64,000 nucleotides of DNA from assembly GCA_947303465.1 (NCBI GenBank), contig CAMYYI010000006.1:1-64000 (forward strand), read 5' to 3'. The stretch comes from an uncultured Bacteroidales bacterium (GTDB taxonomy: Bacteria; Bacteroidota; Bacteroidia; Bacteroidales; UBA932). The position numbers were made by a program, and so were the translations under genes. Positions 30,104 through 40,481 of this stretch are shown in pieces. The notes beneath the pieces were generated by a model that was not told where the DNA came from, made no database searches, and worked only from the letters and a program-made list of their open reading frames with translations. Every line of letters begins with the position of its first letter. Position 1 is the stretch's first letter.

Positions 30104-31906
30104 ATGGAAAATGAAGAAAAAGTAACCAAGGCTGCTCAGATGCTGAATGCGTCCATCGCTCCCGAAGAATTCGACTGGGATGCGTTTGAAAGCGGCAAAG
30201 ACGTTTACGGAGCTTCCGAGAAAGAAGAAATCGAGGCTGCGTACAACAAGACTCTCGCGCGTATAGACGCCAACGAGACCAAGGAAGGCGAGGTGACCGC
30301 TATCAACAAGCGCGAGGTCGTCGTCTCCGTCGGTGGCAAGAGCGAGGGTGTCATCATGGCAACTGAGTTCCGCTACAATCCCGACCTCAAAGTCGGTGAC
30401 AAGGTGGAAGTTCTCGTGGAGTCTCCTGAGGACAAGAAGGGACAGATTGTCCTTTCCCACAAGAAGGCCCGCGCACTCAAGTCTTGGGACAGAGTCAATG
30501 AAGCGTTCGAAAAGGACGAGGTCGTCAAGGGTTTCGTAAAGACCCGCACCAAGGGCGGTATGATCGTGGACGTGTTCGGTATCGAGGCTTTCCTCCCCGG
30601 CAGCCAGATCGACATCAAGCCTATCCGTGACTACGACCAGTATGTCAACCAGACCATTGACTTCAAGATTGTCAAGATAAACAACGAGTACCGCAACGTG
30701 GTCGTGTCCCACAAGGCACTGCTCGAGGCTGAGCAGGAGGCCAAGAGGGCCGAACTCATCGGCAAGCTCGAGAAGGGCCAGATCCTCGAGGGCGTGGTCA
30801 AGAACATTACCAACTACGGCGTGTTCGTGGACCTCGGCGGCGTGGACGGTCTCATTCACATCACCGACCTTTCCTGGGGCCGTGTCAACCACCCCGAGGA
30901 GATCGTCTCCCTGGACGAGAAGATCAAGGTCGTCGTGCTCGACTTCAACGAGCAGCAGAAGCGTATCGCTCTCGGTCTTAAGCAGCTTACTCCTCATCCT
31001 TGGGAAAACCTCGATCCCAACCTCAAGGTTGGCGACAAGGTCAAGGGTAAGGTCATCCTGCTTGCCGACTACGGCGCATTCATCGAGATCGAACCCGGCG
31101 TTGAGGGTCTCGTTCACGTGAGCGAAATGAGCTGGAGCCCCCGTCTCCACAGCGCTCAGGAATTCCTGAAGCAGGGCGAGGAGGTTGAAGCACAGGTTCT
31201 CAGCATCGACCGTGAGGCCCGCAAGATTTCCCTCGGACTCAAGCAGCTCACCACCAATCCCTGGGAGAGCATCCGCGAGAAGTATCCTGTCGGCAGCAAG
31301 CACACTGCTACCGTTCGCAACGTCACCAACTTCGGCGTATTTGCCGAGCTTGAGGACGGCGTAGAGGGCCTGGTGCATATCAGCGACCTCAGCTGGAACA
31401 AGATCAAGCATCCTTCAGAGGTTGTCAACGCAGGCGACACCATCGAGGTCCAGATTCTCGACTTCGACGAGGCCAACCACAAACTCAGCCTTGGCCACAA
31501 GCAGCTCACCACCAATCCTTGGGATGAGATCGAGGCCAAGTTCCCTGTGGGCAGCACCGTAGAGGGTACCGTAGCTTCCGTGACCGACAAGGGCGCCATG
31601 ATTACCCTTGACGGCGAGGTGGAAGGATTTGCCTTCAACCGCGAGATCGTGAAGGAAGACGGCAAGCCCGCCGTTGCAGGCGAGAAGCTTCCTTTCAAGG
31701 TTGTCGAGCTCCGTCGCAGCACACGCCGCATCATCCTCAGCCACCTGCGCACTTACCAGGAGGTGAAGGAGAAGGCCGCAGCTACCGAGGCCGAGACCAC
31801 CAAGAAGGCTGTCAAGAAGGTCAACTCCAACGTGGAGAAGGCCACCCTCGGCGACATCGACGCCCTTGCAGCACTCAAGGAGAAACTCGAAAAAGCAGAG
31901 AAGTAA
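30104..31906 (+). CDS. rpsA: 30S ribosomal protein S1
   Basis: 600 aa with multiple S1 domains (GVFVDLGGVDGLIHITDLSWGRVNHPEEI; GVFAELEDGVEGLVHISDLSW). Confidence 0.97.
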   Translation: MENEEKVTKAAQMLNASIAPEEFDWDAFESGKDVYGASEKEEIEAAYNKTLARIDANETKEGEVTAINKREVVVSVGGKSEGVIMATEFRYNPDLKVGDKVEVLVESPEDKKGQIVLSHKKARALKSWDRVNEAFEKDEVVKGFVKTRTKGGMIVDVFGIEAFLPGSQIDIKPIRDYDQYVNQTIDFKIVKINNEYRNVVVSHKALLEAEQEAKRAELIGKLEKGQILEGVVKNITNYGVFVDLGGVDGLIHITDLSWGRVNHPEEIVSLDEKIKVVVLDFNEQQKRIALGLKQLTPHPWENLDPNLKVGDKVKGKVILLADYGAFIEIEPGVEGLVHVSEMSWSPRLHSAQEFLKQGEEVEAQVLSIDREARKISLGLKQLTTNPWESIREKYPVGSKHTATVRNVTNFGVFAELEDGVEGLVHISDLSWNKIKHPSEVVNAGDTIEVQILDFDEANHKLSLGHKQLTTNPWDEIEAKFPVGSTVEGTVASVTDKGAMITLDGEVEGFAFNREIVKEDGKPAVAGEKLPFKVVELRRSTRRIILSHLRTYQEVKEKAAATEAETTKKAVKKVNSNVEKATLGDIDALAALKEKLEKAEK

Positions 31907-31907
31907 A

Positions 31908-32711
31908 ATGCTTTTCAGCGTCACGACAATGGGCACGGCTTCGGCCATGCCCATTTCCGACAGAAATCCAAGCGCCCAAATGTTCAATGCGAACGGGCGC
32001 TTGTTTCTTATAGACTGCGGGGAAGGGACGCAGAAGCAGATGCGCAAGTGCCACTTCTCCTTCGTGAAGCTGGAAGCCATTTTCATTTCTCACATACACG
32101 GGGACCATCTTTTCGGCCTCTTCGGCCTGCTGAACTCAATGGCCATGTACGGCCGCATTGCCCCATTGGATATCTACGGTCCCCAGGCCCTGGGCGGAGT
32201 ACTGAACTTCTATAAAAGTTATTTCGGCGCGGAAGACCAGTACGAGATCCGTTTCCATGCTCTCCAGTCCCGCGGACTGGAGCTGGTACATACCTCCAAA
32301 TATCTCACCGTAAGCGCATTCCCGCTTCGGCACAAGATAGACTGTTACGGTTTTCGTTTCGATGAAACCGTTACCGAACGCCACCGCAGGGAGAATCCTG
32401 CATATGTGGCAAAATCCTACGCATATTGCTCCGATACTGCGCCCTTCGACGAGCTTCCGGAGTATGTTAAAGGCGTCACATGTCTCTATCACGAGGCAAC
32501 TTACATGAATGATATGGCCGATAAAGCAGCAAACCGTTTCCATTCTACGGCGGCTCAGGCGGCCGAATGTGCCCTGCGCGCCGGGGCCGGAAAGCTGATT
32601 GTCGGGCATTATTCTTCCCGTATCAACGATATCGGCGCGCTTCTTGCAGAGTGTAAGGAAGTATTTCCGGATACCTTTGCGGCATCCGATTGCGATGTGT
32701 TCGAATTTTAG
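31908..32711 (+). CDS. rnz: ribonuclease Z
   Basis: FLIDCGEGTQKQMRKCHFSFVKLEAIFISHIHGDHLFGLFGLL. Confidence 0.94.
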   Translation: MLFSVTTMGTASAMPISDRNPSAQMFNANGRLFLIDCGEGTQKQMRKCHFSFVKLEAIFISHIHGDHLFGLFGLLNSMAMYGRIAPLDIYGPQALGGVLNFYKSYFGAEDQYEIRFHALQSRGLELVHTSKYLTVSAFPLRHKIDCYGFRFDETVTERHRRENPAYVAKSYAYCSDTAPFDELPEYVKGVTCLYHEATYMNDMADKAANRFHSTAAQAAECALRAGAGKLIVGHYSSRINDIGALLAECKEVFPDTFAASDCDVFEF

Positions 32712-32724
32712 TATCTTCGCATCT

Positions 32725-33651
32725 GTGAAAAAGTATTTGTTAATCATCCTGGCCGCCGTCCTGTCCATTTCCGCCAAGGACGGCGCCTACGAGAAGTATA
32801 TAGAGAAGTACTCTTCCATCGCCGTATCCGAAATGAAGCGTACCGGCGTACCTGCCTCCATTGCACTTGCCCAGGGGCTTGTGGAGTCGGCTGCGGGACA
32901 GTCCGCCCTTGCAGTCAGGGGGAACAATCATTTCGGGATTAAGTGCCATGCCGACTGGCGCGGCAAGAGGATGTACCGCGACGATGACAAGACAGGAGAG
33001 TGCTTCCGCGTGTATTACAATGCAGAAGCTTCATTCCGTGACCATTCCGACTTCCTTCGCTACAGGGACCGCTACAAGGGACTCTTCGACCTGGAACCTA
33101 CCGATTACAAGGCATGGGCCCAGGGGCTGAAGGACGCCGGCTATGCCACCGACCCCAGGTATGCCCAGAAGCTCGTGAAGCTGATAGAAGACTACGAGCT
33201 CTACCGCTTCGACAGTGACACGGAAGTGCCTGAAAAGCCGGCGGAGGTAGAGAAGCCGGTGGAAGTCAAGCCTTCCCGCGTACGCGAGGAGTACCGGTTC
33301 TCACTGTCCAGGACGGTTTACGAGATTAACGGCGTACCGTGCATCTATGCGGTTGAAGGGGATACCTATCCTTCCATAGCTGCAGCAAACGGCCTGTTCT
33401 TGAAAGAACTGTTGTTCTTCAACGACCTGCGTGCGGCCGGAGCCCTCGAGCCCGGTGATGTGGTTTACCTGAAGGCCAAGAAGACCAAGGGTGCACGCGG
33501 CTCGGAAAAATATGTCTTCGGCGATGAGCCCGAGACCCTGTGGGAAATCTCCCAGCGCTTCGGCGTCAAGCTTTCGGCCATACGCCGTATGAACAAGCTC
33601 TCTGCCGATTACGTGCCCCAGGAAGGTGATACTGTAGTTCTGCGCCGCTAA
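32725..33651 (+). CDS. mannosyl-glycoprotein endo-beta-N-acetylglucosaminidase-type muramidase with LysM
   Basis: GTG start after TATCTTCG box; GVPASIALAQGLVESAAGQSALAVRGNNHFGIKCH; C-terminal LysM-like repeats. Confidence 0.85.
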   Translation: MKKYLLIILAAVLSISAKDGAYEKYIEKYSSIAVSEMKRTGVPASIALAQGLVESAAGQSALAVRGNNHFGIKCHADWRGKRMYRDDDKTGECFRVYYNAEASFRDHSDFLRYRDRYKGLFDLEPTDYKAWAQGLKDAGYATDPRYAQKLVKLIEDYELYRFDSDTEVPEKPAEVEKPVEVKPSRVREEYRFSLSRTVYEINGVPCIYAVEGDTYPSIAAANGLFLKELLFFNDLRAAGALEPGDVVYLKAKKTKGARGSEKYVFGDEPETLWEISQRFGVKLSAIRRMNKLSADYVPQEGDTVVLRR

Positions 33652-34664
33652 TGAAGACCATCCTCAAACTGCTCGCCTTCATTCTTGGCGCCGTGGCCCT
33701 TCTGGTTAGTTATAACTGGATGAGGGACAATAAGATGCCGAACTTTTACGGAAAGGCGGAGCTGTATGTGGATGAGGGTGATGGCCCCGAAGAGGTGATA
33801 GAAGCCCTTAAGTCTCAGCTGACCGTGCTGAGCGAGAGGCGTTTGCGCAAGGTTTTTATCCAGAAAGAAGTTGCGAAATACATCAAACCGGGCCATTATC
33901 TGGTAGGTTCTTCGAGTACCAGCGTTTATGTGGCCCGCATGCTCAATAACGGCTGGCAGACTCCGCTCAGGGTGACGCTCGCCGGTTCGCTCCGCAGCAG
34001 GGAAGAGATTGCACGCAAGCTTTCCCGGCAGTTGCGCATGGATTCCCTTTCGGTAATCAGGGCCATGCAGGACGATAAGTTGCTGGAGCCTTATGGCGCC
34101 AGCGCGGAGAATGTTTTCGCCGCCTTTTTCCCTGCCAGTTACGACATGTACTGGACGGCATCCTTCACCGATGTGCTGGATCGCTGCAAGCAGGCCTCAG
34201 ATGCCTTCTGGACGGACGATAATCTGGTAAAGGCTGCCCGTGTGGGGCTTTCTCGCCGGGAGGTAGTGATACTCGCCTCTATTGTTAAGGGGGAGTCCAA
34301 TTACAAGCCGGAGCTTTCCAAGATAGCTGGGGTGTACCTGAACCGCCTGGAGCGCGGAATGTTGCTGCAGGCAGATCCGACCGTGGCATACTGCTACGAT
34401 TATGAACTCAAACGGGTCCTCTTCCGCCATCTGGAATTCGACTCTCCTTATAATACATATAAGTATCCCGGCCTGCCCCCCGGTCCCATATGCGTTCCGG
34501 ACAGGGAGTACCTTGAGGCAGTGCTCAATCCGGATTACGGTGGTGGCAATCTTTTCTTCTGTGCCAGCAAGAATCTGGACGGCACACATGTGTTCGCCAA
34601 AACCGCTGAGGCTCACGGCCGTAACGCACGGGCTTTTCAAAATGCATTAAATAATAAGACATAA
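33651..34664 (+). CDS. mltG: endolytic transglycosylase MltG
   Basis: VILASIVKGESNYKPELSKIAGVYLNRLERGMLLQADPTVAYCY; YNTYKYPGLPPGPICVP. Confidence 0.93.
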   Translation: MKTILKLLAFILGAVALLVSYNWMRDNKMPNFYGKAELYVDEGDGPEEVIEALKSQLTVLSERRLRKVFIQKEVAKYIKPGHYLVGSSSTSVYVARMLNNGWQTPLRVTLAGSLRSREEIARKLSRQLRMDSLSVIRAMQDDKLLEPYGASAENVFAAFFPASYDMYWTASFTDVLDRCKQASDAFWTDDNLVKAARVGLSRREVVILASIVKGESNYKPELSKIAGVYLNRLERGMLLQADPTVAYCYDYELKRVLFRHLEFDSPYNTYKYPGLPPGPICVPDREYLEAVLNPDYGGGNLFFCASKNLDGTHVFAKTAEAHGRNARAFQNALNNKT

Positions 34665-34720
34665 ATATTGTAAAACAATAATTATTTACTATATTTGTAA
34701 AAACTTTAACGCAAAACAAT

Positions 34721-37603
34721 ATGAAGAAAGTTTTGATTTTCCTTGCTGCGGTATTTGGCGCAGCTGTTATCGGAAACGCTCAGAATCCGCTTCCGAACGA
34801 CCCGGCCGTAAAGGTAGGCAAGCTGGACAACGGCATGACCTATTACATCAGGCACAACGACAAGCCTGCCGAGCGGGCTGAGTTCTACCTTGCCACCCAC
34901 GTGGGTGCAATACAGGAGACTCCGGACCAGGACGGTCTGGCTCACTTCCTTGAGCACATGTGCTTCAATGGCCTTAAGAATCTCCCCGGCAAGCAGATGC
35001 TCGAGTATCTCCAGAGCATCGGTGCCGAGTTCGGCCGCAACATCAATGCTGCAACCGGTGTTGAATCTACCCAGTACATGTTGAACAACATGCCTGTTAC
35101 CCGTGAGGGCATCATCGATACCTGCCTTCTGGTCATGCACGACTATTCCCACTTCGTGCTCAATGAGCAGAAGGAGATTGACAACGAAAGGGGAGTCATC
35201 ATCGAGGAGCGCCGCACCCGCCGCAACGCCGGCTGGCGTATCTATGAGAAGGACAAACAGTTTATGTACAAGGGCTCCAAGTATGCAGACTGCTCCCTGA
35301 TAGGCAGCCAGGAGAACCTGGAGACCTTCAAGCGCGAGAGTCTTGTAAACTTCTACGAGACCTGGTACCGTCCCGACAATCAGGCCCTTATCGTTGTTGG
35401 AGACATTGACGTGGACCAGATAGAAGCCAAGATCAAAACCCTCTTTGCAGACATCCCCGCACCTGTCGATCCCAAGGCCAAGGATGTCATCAAGATACCC
35501 GGCAACGCAGAGCCCATCGTAGGTATTGCTACGGATCCGGAATTGCCCAACAGCGACATAACGATCTTGTGGAAGAGCGATCCCATCCCTGTAGAGTACA
35601 ACAACACTGACGTCGCCCTGGTTACCGACCTTGTAAAGAACGTCATATCCACAGTTATGAACGAACGCTTCCAGGATATCACATCCAAGCCCGATGCACC
35701 CTTCCTCAGCGCCGGCATGTTCTGCACTCAGATATGCGAGACCTGCGATGTGGTCTATACCGATGTGGCTTTCAAGGAAGGTGAGGCTCTTTCCGCCCTG
35801 CAGGCCTTCTACACCGAGATTGAGAAAATGAAGAGGTTCGGCTTCACCGACAGCGAGATACAGCGTGCAAAGGATGAAATAATCAGCCGTTACGAAAAGG
35901 CGGCCGAAGGCGCTGACAGCCGCAAGAATCCCGAGTTCGTGCAGCCTCTCATCCAGAACTTCTTCAACAACGAGCCCTATATGGAGCCTGCTGTTGCCGC
36001 CCAGCTCGTAAAGCAGCTGATGCAGATGCTGCCGGCTCAGGTTTTCAACCAGACTGTCGCCCAGGCTATTACCGACGAGAACATGGTGGTTATCTATAAC
36101 GGCCCTCAGAAAGAAGGTCTTGAGAATCCCACCGAGGCACAGCTTCTCGAGGTTATCAACAAGGTCAAGTCTTCTGAAATTGCAGCAAACGCTGAGGAAG
36201 AGATTGCCAGTGAATTCGTCGATCCCGCCAGCCTCAAGGGCTCCAAGGTCAAGAAGGCCCGCAAGCTTATGGCCACTTCTGTAGTTTGGGATCCCATCAA
36301 TATGTGGAACATCAGGAAGAACGTTCCCCTGTCCGCAGATTTCACCGAGTGGACTCTTGCCAACGGCGTCAAGGTGGCATGGCTGCCTACCGATTACAAG
36401 AAGGATCAGGTGCTCATCCGTCTGGTCAAGGATGGCGGTTCCTCGCTCATCCCCACCGAGGATCTGCCTTCTTTCGAGGACAACATCATGCAGCTCTTCA
36501 TGAACAATTGCGGTGTGTCCAAGTATCCCGCTTCTACAGTATCCAAGATGCTCGCCGGCAAGCAGGTAAGGATGATGCCTTACCTGGAGAGCATGACTCA
36601 CGGAATCAGCGGATACTGCCAGCCCAAGGATCTTGAGACTGCCTTCCAGCTGCTCTATCTTGAGTTTACCGATCCCCGTTTCGATCCGGACGAGTATAAT
36701 GTTGGCAAGCAGCAGATAGCTGCAGTTCTGCCCAACCTTCTCCAGACTCCTAACTTCAAGTTCCAGCAGCAGCTCCAGAAGACCATCTCCTGTGGCAATC
36801 CCCGTTCCGTAATCCTCGACGAGGAAGTGCTTGGGAAGGCCGACGTGGCCGTGGTTGAGCGCAACTACCGCAAGCTCTTCAACGACGCCGCAGGGGTGGT
36901 GGTCTATATAGTAGGTAACGTTGACGTAGAGACCCTCAAGCCGCTGGTAGAGAAGTATCTCGGTTCGCTTCCCAAGGGCAAGAAGGCCCTGAAGTGGGTT
37001 GACGACGGCCAGCGTTTCCCTGCAGGACACGTAGTGAACGAGTTCAAGGTTGACATGCAGACTCCCAAGACCACCGTCTTCCAGTATTACGTAACTTATG
37101 ATACCAAGTACAGCGTGGCCGAGAAGGTCAACCTGACCGCTGCCAACAACATTATCGACATGATCTACACCGATACTCTCCGTGAGGAGGAAGGCGGCAC
37201 CTATGGCGCCCAGTCAATGACCGCCACCAACAAGTATCCTGTAGACCGCGCCTACATCCAGGTGTACTTTGACACCAACCCCAGTTCGGCAGACAAACTC
37301 CGTGAGCTTGCCTTAGCCGGTCTTAAGAAGCTTGCTGCCGAAGGCCCGACCGAGGAGCAGATGACCCGCGTGAAGGAGAACTTCAAGAAGAATGTACCCG
37401 AGAAGCGTATCCAGAACAACTATTGGATGGACGTCATCAATCACTGGTACCGTTTCGGCCAGGCGGATTATGACGCCGAGTATGAGGCTGCCGTGAATGC
37501 ACTCTCCGCAGAGGGAGTACGCGACGCCGTAGCCAAGATTCTGGCTTCCGGCAATTATGGTGAGGTTGTTATGAGCCCTGACAAGACTGCTGAAAGGGAA
37601 TAG
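34721..37603 (+). CDS. M16 family zinc metallopeptidase
   Basis: 960 aa; signal peptide; HFLEH inverted zinc motif; paired M16 halves. Confidence 0.92.
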   Translation: MKKVLIFLAAVFGAAVIGNAQNPLPNDPAVKVGKLDNGMTYYIRHNDKPAERAEFYLATHVGAIQETPDQDGLAHFLEHMCFNGLKNLPGKQMLEYLQSIGAEFGRNINAATGVESTQYMLNNMPVTREGIIDTCLLVMHDYSHFVLNEQKEIDNERGVIIEERRTRRNAGWRIYEKDKQFMYKGSKYADCSLIGSQENLETFKRESLVNFYETWYRPDNQALIVVGDIDVDQIEAKIKTLFADIPAPVDPKAKDVIKIPGNAEPIVGIATDPELPNSDITILWKSDPIPVEYNNTDVALVTDLVKNVISTVMNERFQDITSKPDAPFLSAGMFCTQICETCDVVYTDVAFKEGEALSALQAFYTEIEKMKRFGFTDSEIQRAKDEIISRYEKAAEGADSRKNPEFVQPLIQNFFNNEPYMEPAVAAQLVKQLMQMLPAQVFNQTVAQAITDENMVVIYNGPQKEGLENPTEAQLLEVINKVKSSEIAANAEEEIASEFVDPASLKGSKVKKARKLMATSVVWDPINMWNIRKNVPLSADFTEWTLANGVKVAWLPTDYKKDQVLIRLVKDGGSSLIPTEDLPSFEDNIMQLFMNNCGVSKYPASTVSKMLAGKQVRMMPYLESMTHGISGYCQPKDLETAFQLLYLEFTDPRFDPDEYNVGKQQIAAVLPNLLQTPNFKFQQQLQKTISCGNPRSVILDEEVLGKADVAVVERNYRKLFNDAAGVVVYIVGNVDVETLKPLVEKYLGSLPKGKKALKWVDDGQRFPAGHVVNEFKVDMQTPKTTVFQYYVTYDTKYSVAEKVNLTAANNIIDMIYTDTLREEEGGTYGAQSMTATNKYPVDRAYIQVYFDTNPSSADKLRELALAGLKKLAAEGPTEEQMTRVKENFKKNVPEKRIQNNYWMDVINHWYRFGQADYDAEYEAAVNALSAEGVRDAVAKILASGNYGEVVMSPDKTAERE

Positions 37604-37996
37604 CTACTTCTTCCGGCCTTTGACCGCCGTCCCTTTTACATGAAGGATGACAGGCCGCTCGAGGCAGGAAAGATAAACGGTGAGGGTCTTATCGAAAGGA
37701 TAAGGCCCTTCATCGTTTGTATAGCTTACGTCTATGCGTCCGCTGGCCCCGGGGGCGATATCTTCGCGAGTCCACTTTGCGGTGGTGCATCCGCAGCTGG
37801 TTGTGACCGCAAAGATGTTAAGGGGCTGCTCGCCTGTGTTTGTAACAGTGAAGCTGCAGCTTACGGCTCCGTCCCGTATGTCCACAGTTCCGAAGTTGTG
37901 AACGGTGCTGTCGAAGCGGGCGCTGCCGAAGTCTTTCTGGGCGGCGGCGCTGAGCGTCGCAAGGGCGCAGACGAGTATGATAACTATGCGTTTCAT
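37604..37996 (-). CDS. DUF1573 domain protein
   Basis: FDSTVHNFGTVDIRDGAVSCSFTVTNTGEQPLNIFAVTTSCGCTTAKW. Confidence 0.88.
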   Translation of the reverse strand: MKRIVIILVCALATLSAAAQKDFGSARFDSTVHNFGTVDIRDGAVSCSFTVTNTGEQPLNIFAVTTSCGCTTAKWTREDIAPGASGRIDVSYTNDEGPYPFDKTLTVYLSCLERPVILHVKGTAVKGRKK

Positions 37997-38085
37997 GGCT
38001 GCAAATATATGTAAAAAATCAGTTTTGGTATTGATTATTCAAATACAATACCGTAAATTTGCGCCCAATAACAAATCGATTTATT

Positions 38086-38259
38086 ATGGCATACAAAATT
38101 TCTGCAGACACCTGCGTGGCTTGTGGCACCTGCCAGGGCGAATGCCCTACCGGAGCAATTAAGGAAGGCGATGTTTATTCCATCGACCCCAATGTTTGCA
38201 TCGACTGCGGCACATGCGCCGATGCATGTCCCATGGGAGCTATCACCCCCGGTGAATAA
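38086..38259 (+). CDS. 2[4Fe-4S] ferredoxin
   Basis: MAYKISADTCVACGTCQGECPTGAIKEGDVYSIDPNVCIDCGTCADACPMGAITPGE. Confidence 0.95.
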   Translation: MAYKISADTCVACGTCQGECPTGAIKEGDVYSIDPNVCIDCGTCADACPMGAITPGE

Positions 38260-38276
38260 AATGCATAAAAGAATGA

Positions 38277-38309
38277 AACAAGCGACCTGGAAAGGCCGCT
38301 TGTTTTTTT
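38277..38309 (+). terminator. rho-independent terminator of ferredoxin, running into recA stop
   Basis: AACAAGCG-A-CC-TGGAAA-GG-C-CGCTTGTT then TTTTT. Confidence 0.8.
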
Positions 38310-39336
38310 AGTCTTTAACCGTTGCCAGGGCTTCCCGCACCTGGGCTTCGATTTCGTCGCAGAGCTCCGGATTGTCCTTGAGGAGCTGCTTTACTGCAGA
38401 AAGACCCTGAGCGAGCTTTTCGCCGTTGTAGCTGAACCAGGATCCGCTCTTGTGGATGATGTCGAACTCGATGGCCAGATCTGCAATCTCGGCTACATGG
38501 CTGATGCCTTCACCGTAAACGATATCGAACTCGGCCTTCTTGAAAGGCGGAGCCATCTTGTTCTTGACCACCTTTACGCGGGTGCGGTTGCCGGTAGCCT
38601 CGTCACCGTCCTTGAGCTGGGTGGTGCGACGCACGTCGATGCGCACTGATGCGTAGAACTTGAGGGCGTTGCCGCCGGTCGTGGTCTCCGGGTTGCCGAA
38701 CATTATGCCTATCTTCTCGCGCAGCTGGTTGATGAAGATACAGCAGGTGTTGGTCTTGGAGATGTTGGCGGTGAGTTTGCGCAGCGCCTGGCTCATGAGC
38801 CTGGCCTGGAGGCCGACCTTGTTGTCGCCCATCTCGCCTTCTATCTCCGCCTTGGGTGTAAGTGCAGCTACGGAGTCAATGACTACTATGTCAATGGCGC
38901 CGGAGCGGATAAGGTTGTCTGCAATCTCGAGGGCCTGTTCGCCGTTGTCCGGCTGGCTGATAAGCAGGGTCTCAAGATTAACGCCGAGAGCCTGGGCATA
39001 GCTGCGGTCGAATGCGTGCTCGGCATCGATCATTGCGGCTATTCCGCCCTGTTTCTGGGCTTCTGCGATAGCATGGATGGCAAGGGTTGTCTTGCCGCTA
39101 GACTCGGGTCCGTAGATCTCGATGATGCGTCCCCGGGGGTAACCACCAATGCCAAGTGCATGGTCGAGCGCGACAGAGCCGCTCGGAATCACCTGGACAT
39201 CCCATTGTGGCTGATCTCCCAGCTTCATAATCGTTCCTTTCCCGAAATCCTTCTCGATCTTGTCGATCGTGGCCTGCAATGCCTTGAGTTTGGCGGCATT
39301 GGTTTCAGGGGCTTGTGTTTCTAATTCTTTAGCCAT
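38308..39336 (-). CDS. recA: recombinase RecA
   Basis: [30 protein letters not shown]; start [11 protein letters not shown] chosen over the track start. Confidence 0.98.
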   Translation of the reverse strand: MAKELETQAPETNAAKLKALQATIDKIEKDFGKGTIMKLGDQPQWDVQVIPSGSVALDHALGIGGYPRGRIIEIYGPESSGKTTLAIHAIAEAQKQGGIAAMIDAEHAFDRSYAQALGVNLETLLISQPDNGEQALEIADNLIRSGAIDIVVIDSVAALTPKAEIEGEMGDNKVGLQARLMSQALRKLTANISKTNTCCIFINQLREKIGIMFGNPETTTGGNALKFYASVRIDVRRTTQLKDGDEATGNRTRVKVVKNKMAPPFKKAEFDIVYGEGISHVAEIADLAIEFDIIHKSGSWFSYNGEKLAQGLSAVKQLLKDNPELCDEIEAQVREALATVKD

Positions 39337-39395
39337 AACGTGTGGTTTTAATATTACAAACACAAAGATAAAAGAAAATTCGTTATTTTTGTATT

Positions 39396-40481
39396 GTGAA
39401 AACGAAGTTGCTCGGAAAAACTCCGGACGAGCTTTCCGCCCTGGCCGTTGACTGCGGGCTGAGGCCTTTTGTGGGTCGTCAGCTGGCAGAATGGCTATAT
39501 GTCAAAAGGGTCTCCGGATGGGATGCGATGAGCAATATTTCCAAGGAATCCAAGGCCCGTCTGCAGGAGAAATACGAGCTCGGTACGTCCGCTCCTATGG
39601 GCTCCGCCCGTTCATCCGACGGAACGGTCAAATACCTCTTCAACGTTGGACCAACCGGAAAGCCGGTGAGCGTAAGCGAACGTCCGGCCATCCCCCTTGA
39701 GGGGGTACAGGGGGTGGGATTATCAGACAGATTTGTCGAAGCCGTTATGATTCCTGATGAGGAGCGGAAAACGCTTTGCGTAAGTTCCCAGGCCGGCTGC
39801 AGGATGGGATGCCGTTTCTGCATGACCGGACGTCAGGGCTGGCACGGCAACCTGGATGCCGCGGACATACTCAATCAGTTCATAAGCATTCCGGAGGCGG
39901 GGGAGCTGACCAACGCCGTATTCATGGGCATGGGCGAGCCGCTGGACAATTACGATGCCGTATCCAGGGCCATAGATATCCTGACCGATGAGAAAGGCTT
40001 TGCCTGGAGCCCCAAACGTATTACCTTGAGCACCATAGGAGTCTTACCTGTGCTGAAACGCTTCCTGGACGGAAAGCGCTGCCATCTGGCGGTGAGTCTT
40101 CACAACCCGTTCCCGGATGAGCGCCTGGATATGATGCCGGTGCAGAAGGCCTGGCCGCTGGAAGATGTAATCGGCCTTATCCGCCAGTACGACTTCTCCG
40201 GGCAGCGCAGGGTGAGTTTCGAGTACACCATGTTCGCCGGGTGGAATGACGACAAGCGTCATGCAGACGCCCTCATACGCCTGCTTGACGGACTTGAGTG
40301 CAGAGTGAACCTCATTCGTTTTCACAGGATTCCGGATTTCCCGTACGACTGCGCCAGCACGGTACGGATGGAGGAATTCAGGGACAGATTAAACAAACAC
40401 GGAATAGTATGTACAATCAGGGCTTCCAGAGGCGAGGATATTCTCGCAGCCTGCGGAATGCTTGCAGGACAGCGCTCATAG
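39396..40481 (+). CDS. rlmN: 23S rRNA (adenine2503-C2)-methyltransferase RlmN, with internal insert
   Basis: Radical [48 protein letters not shown] start after TATTTTTG. Confidence 0.94.
   Translation: MKTKLLGKTPDELSALAVDCGLRPFVGRQLAEWLYVKRVSGWDAMSNISKESKARLQEKYELGTSAPMGSARSSDGTVKYLFNVGPTGKPVSVSERPAIPLEGVQGVGLSDRFVEAVMIPDEERKTLCVSSQAGCRMGCRFCMTGRQGWHGNLDAADILNQFISIPEAGELTNAVFMGMGEPLDNYDAVSRAIDILTDEKGFAWSPKRITLSTIGVLPVLKRFLDGKRCHLAVSLHNPFPDERLDMMPVQKAWPLEDVIGLIRQYDFSGQRRVSFEYTMFAGWNDDKRHADALIRLLDGLECRVNLIRFHRIPDFPYDCASTVRMEEFRDRLNKHGIVCTIRASRGEDILAACGMLAGQRS

Noticed and set aside
30086-31411. 441-aa minus-strand ORF opposite rpsA
   Set aside because: Antisense shadow of a highly biased ribosomal protein gene; repetitive Asp/Leu/Val composition follows the S1 repeats.
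34706-37030. 774-aa minus-strand ORF opposite the M16 peptidase
   Set aside because: Antisense shadow ORF; composition mirrors the real gene and no domain is recognisable.
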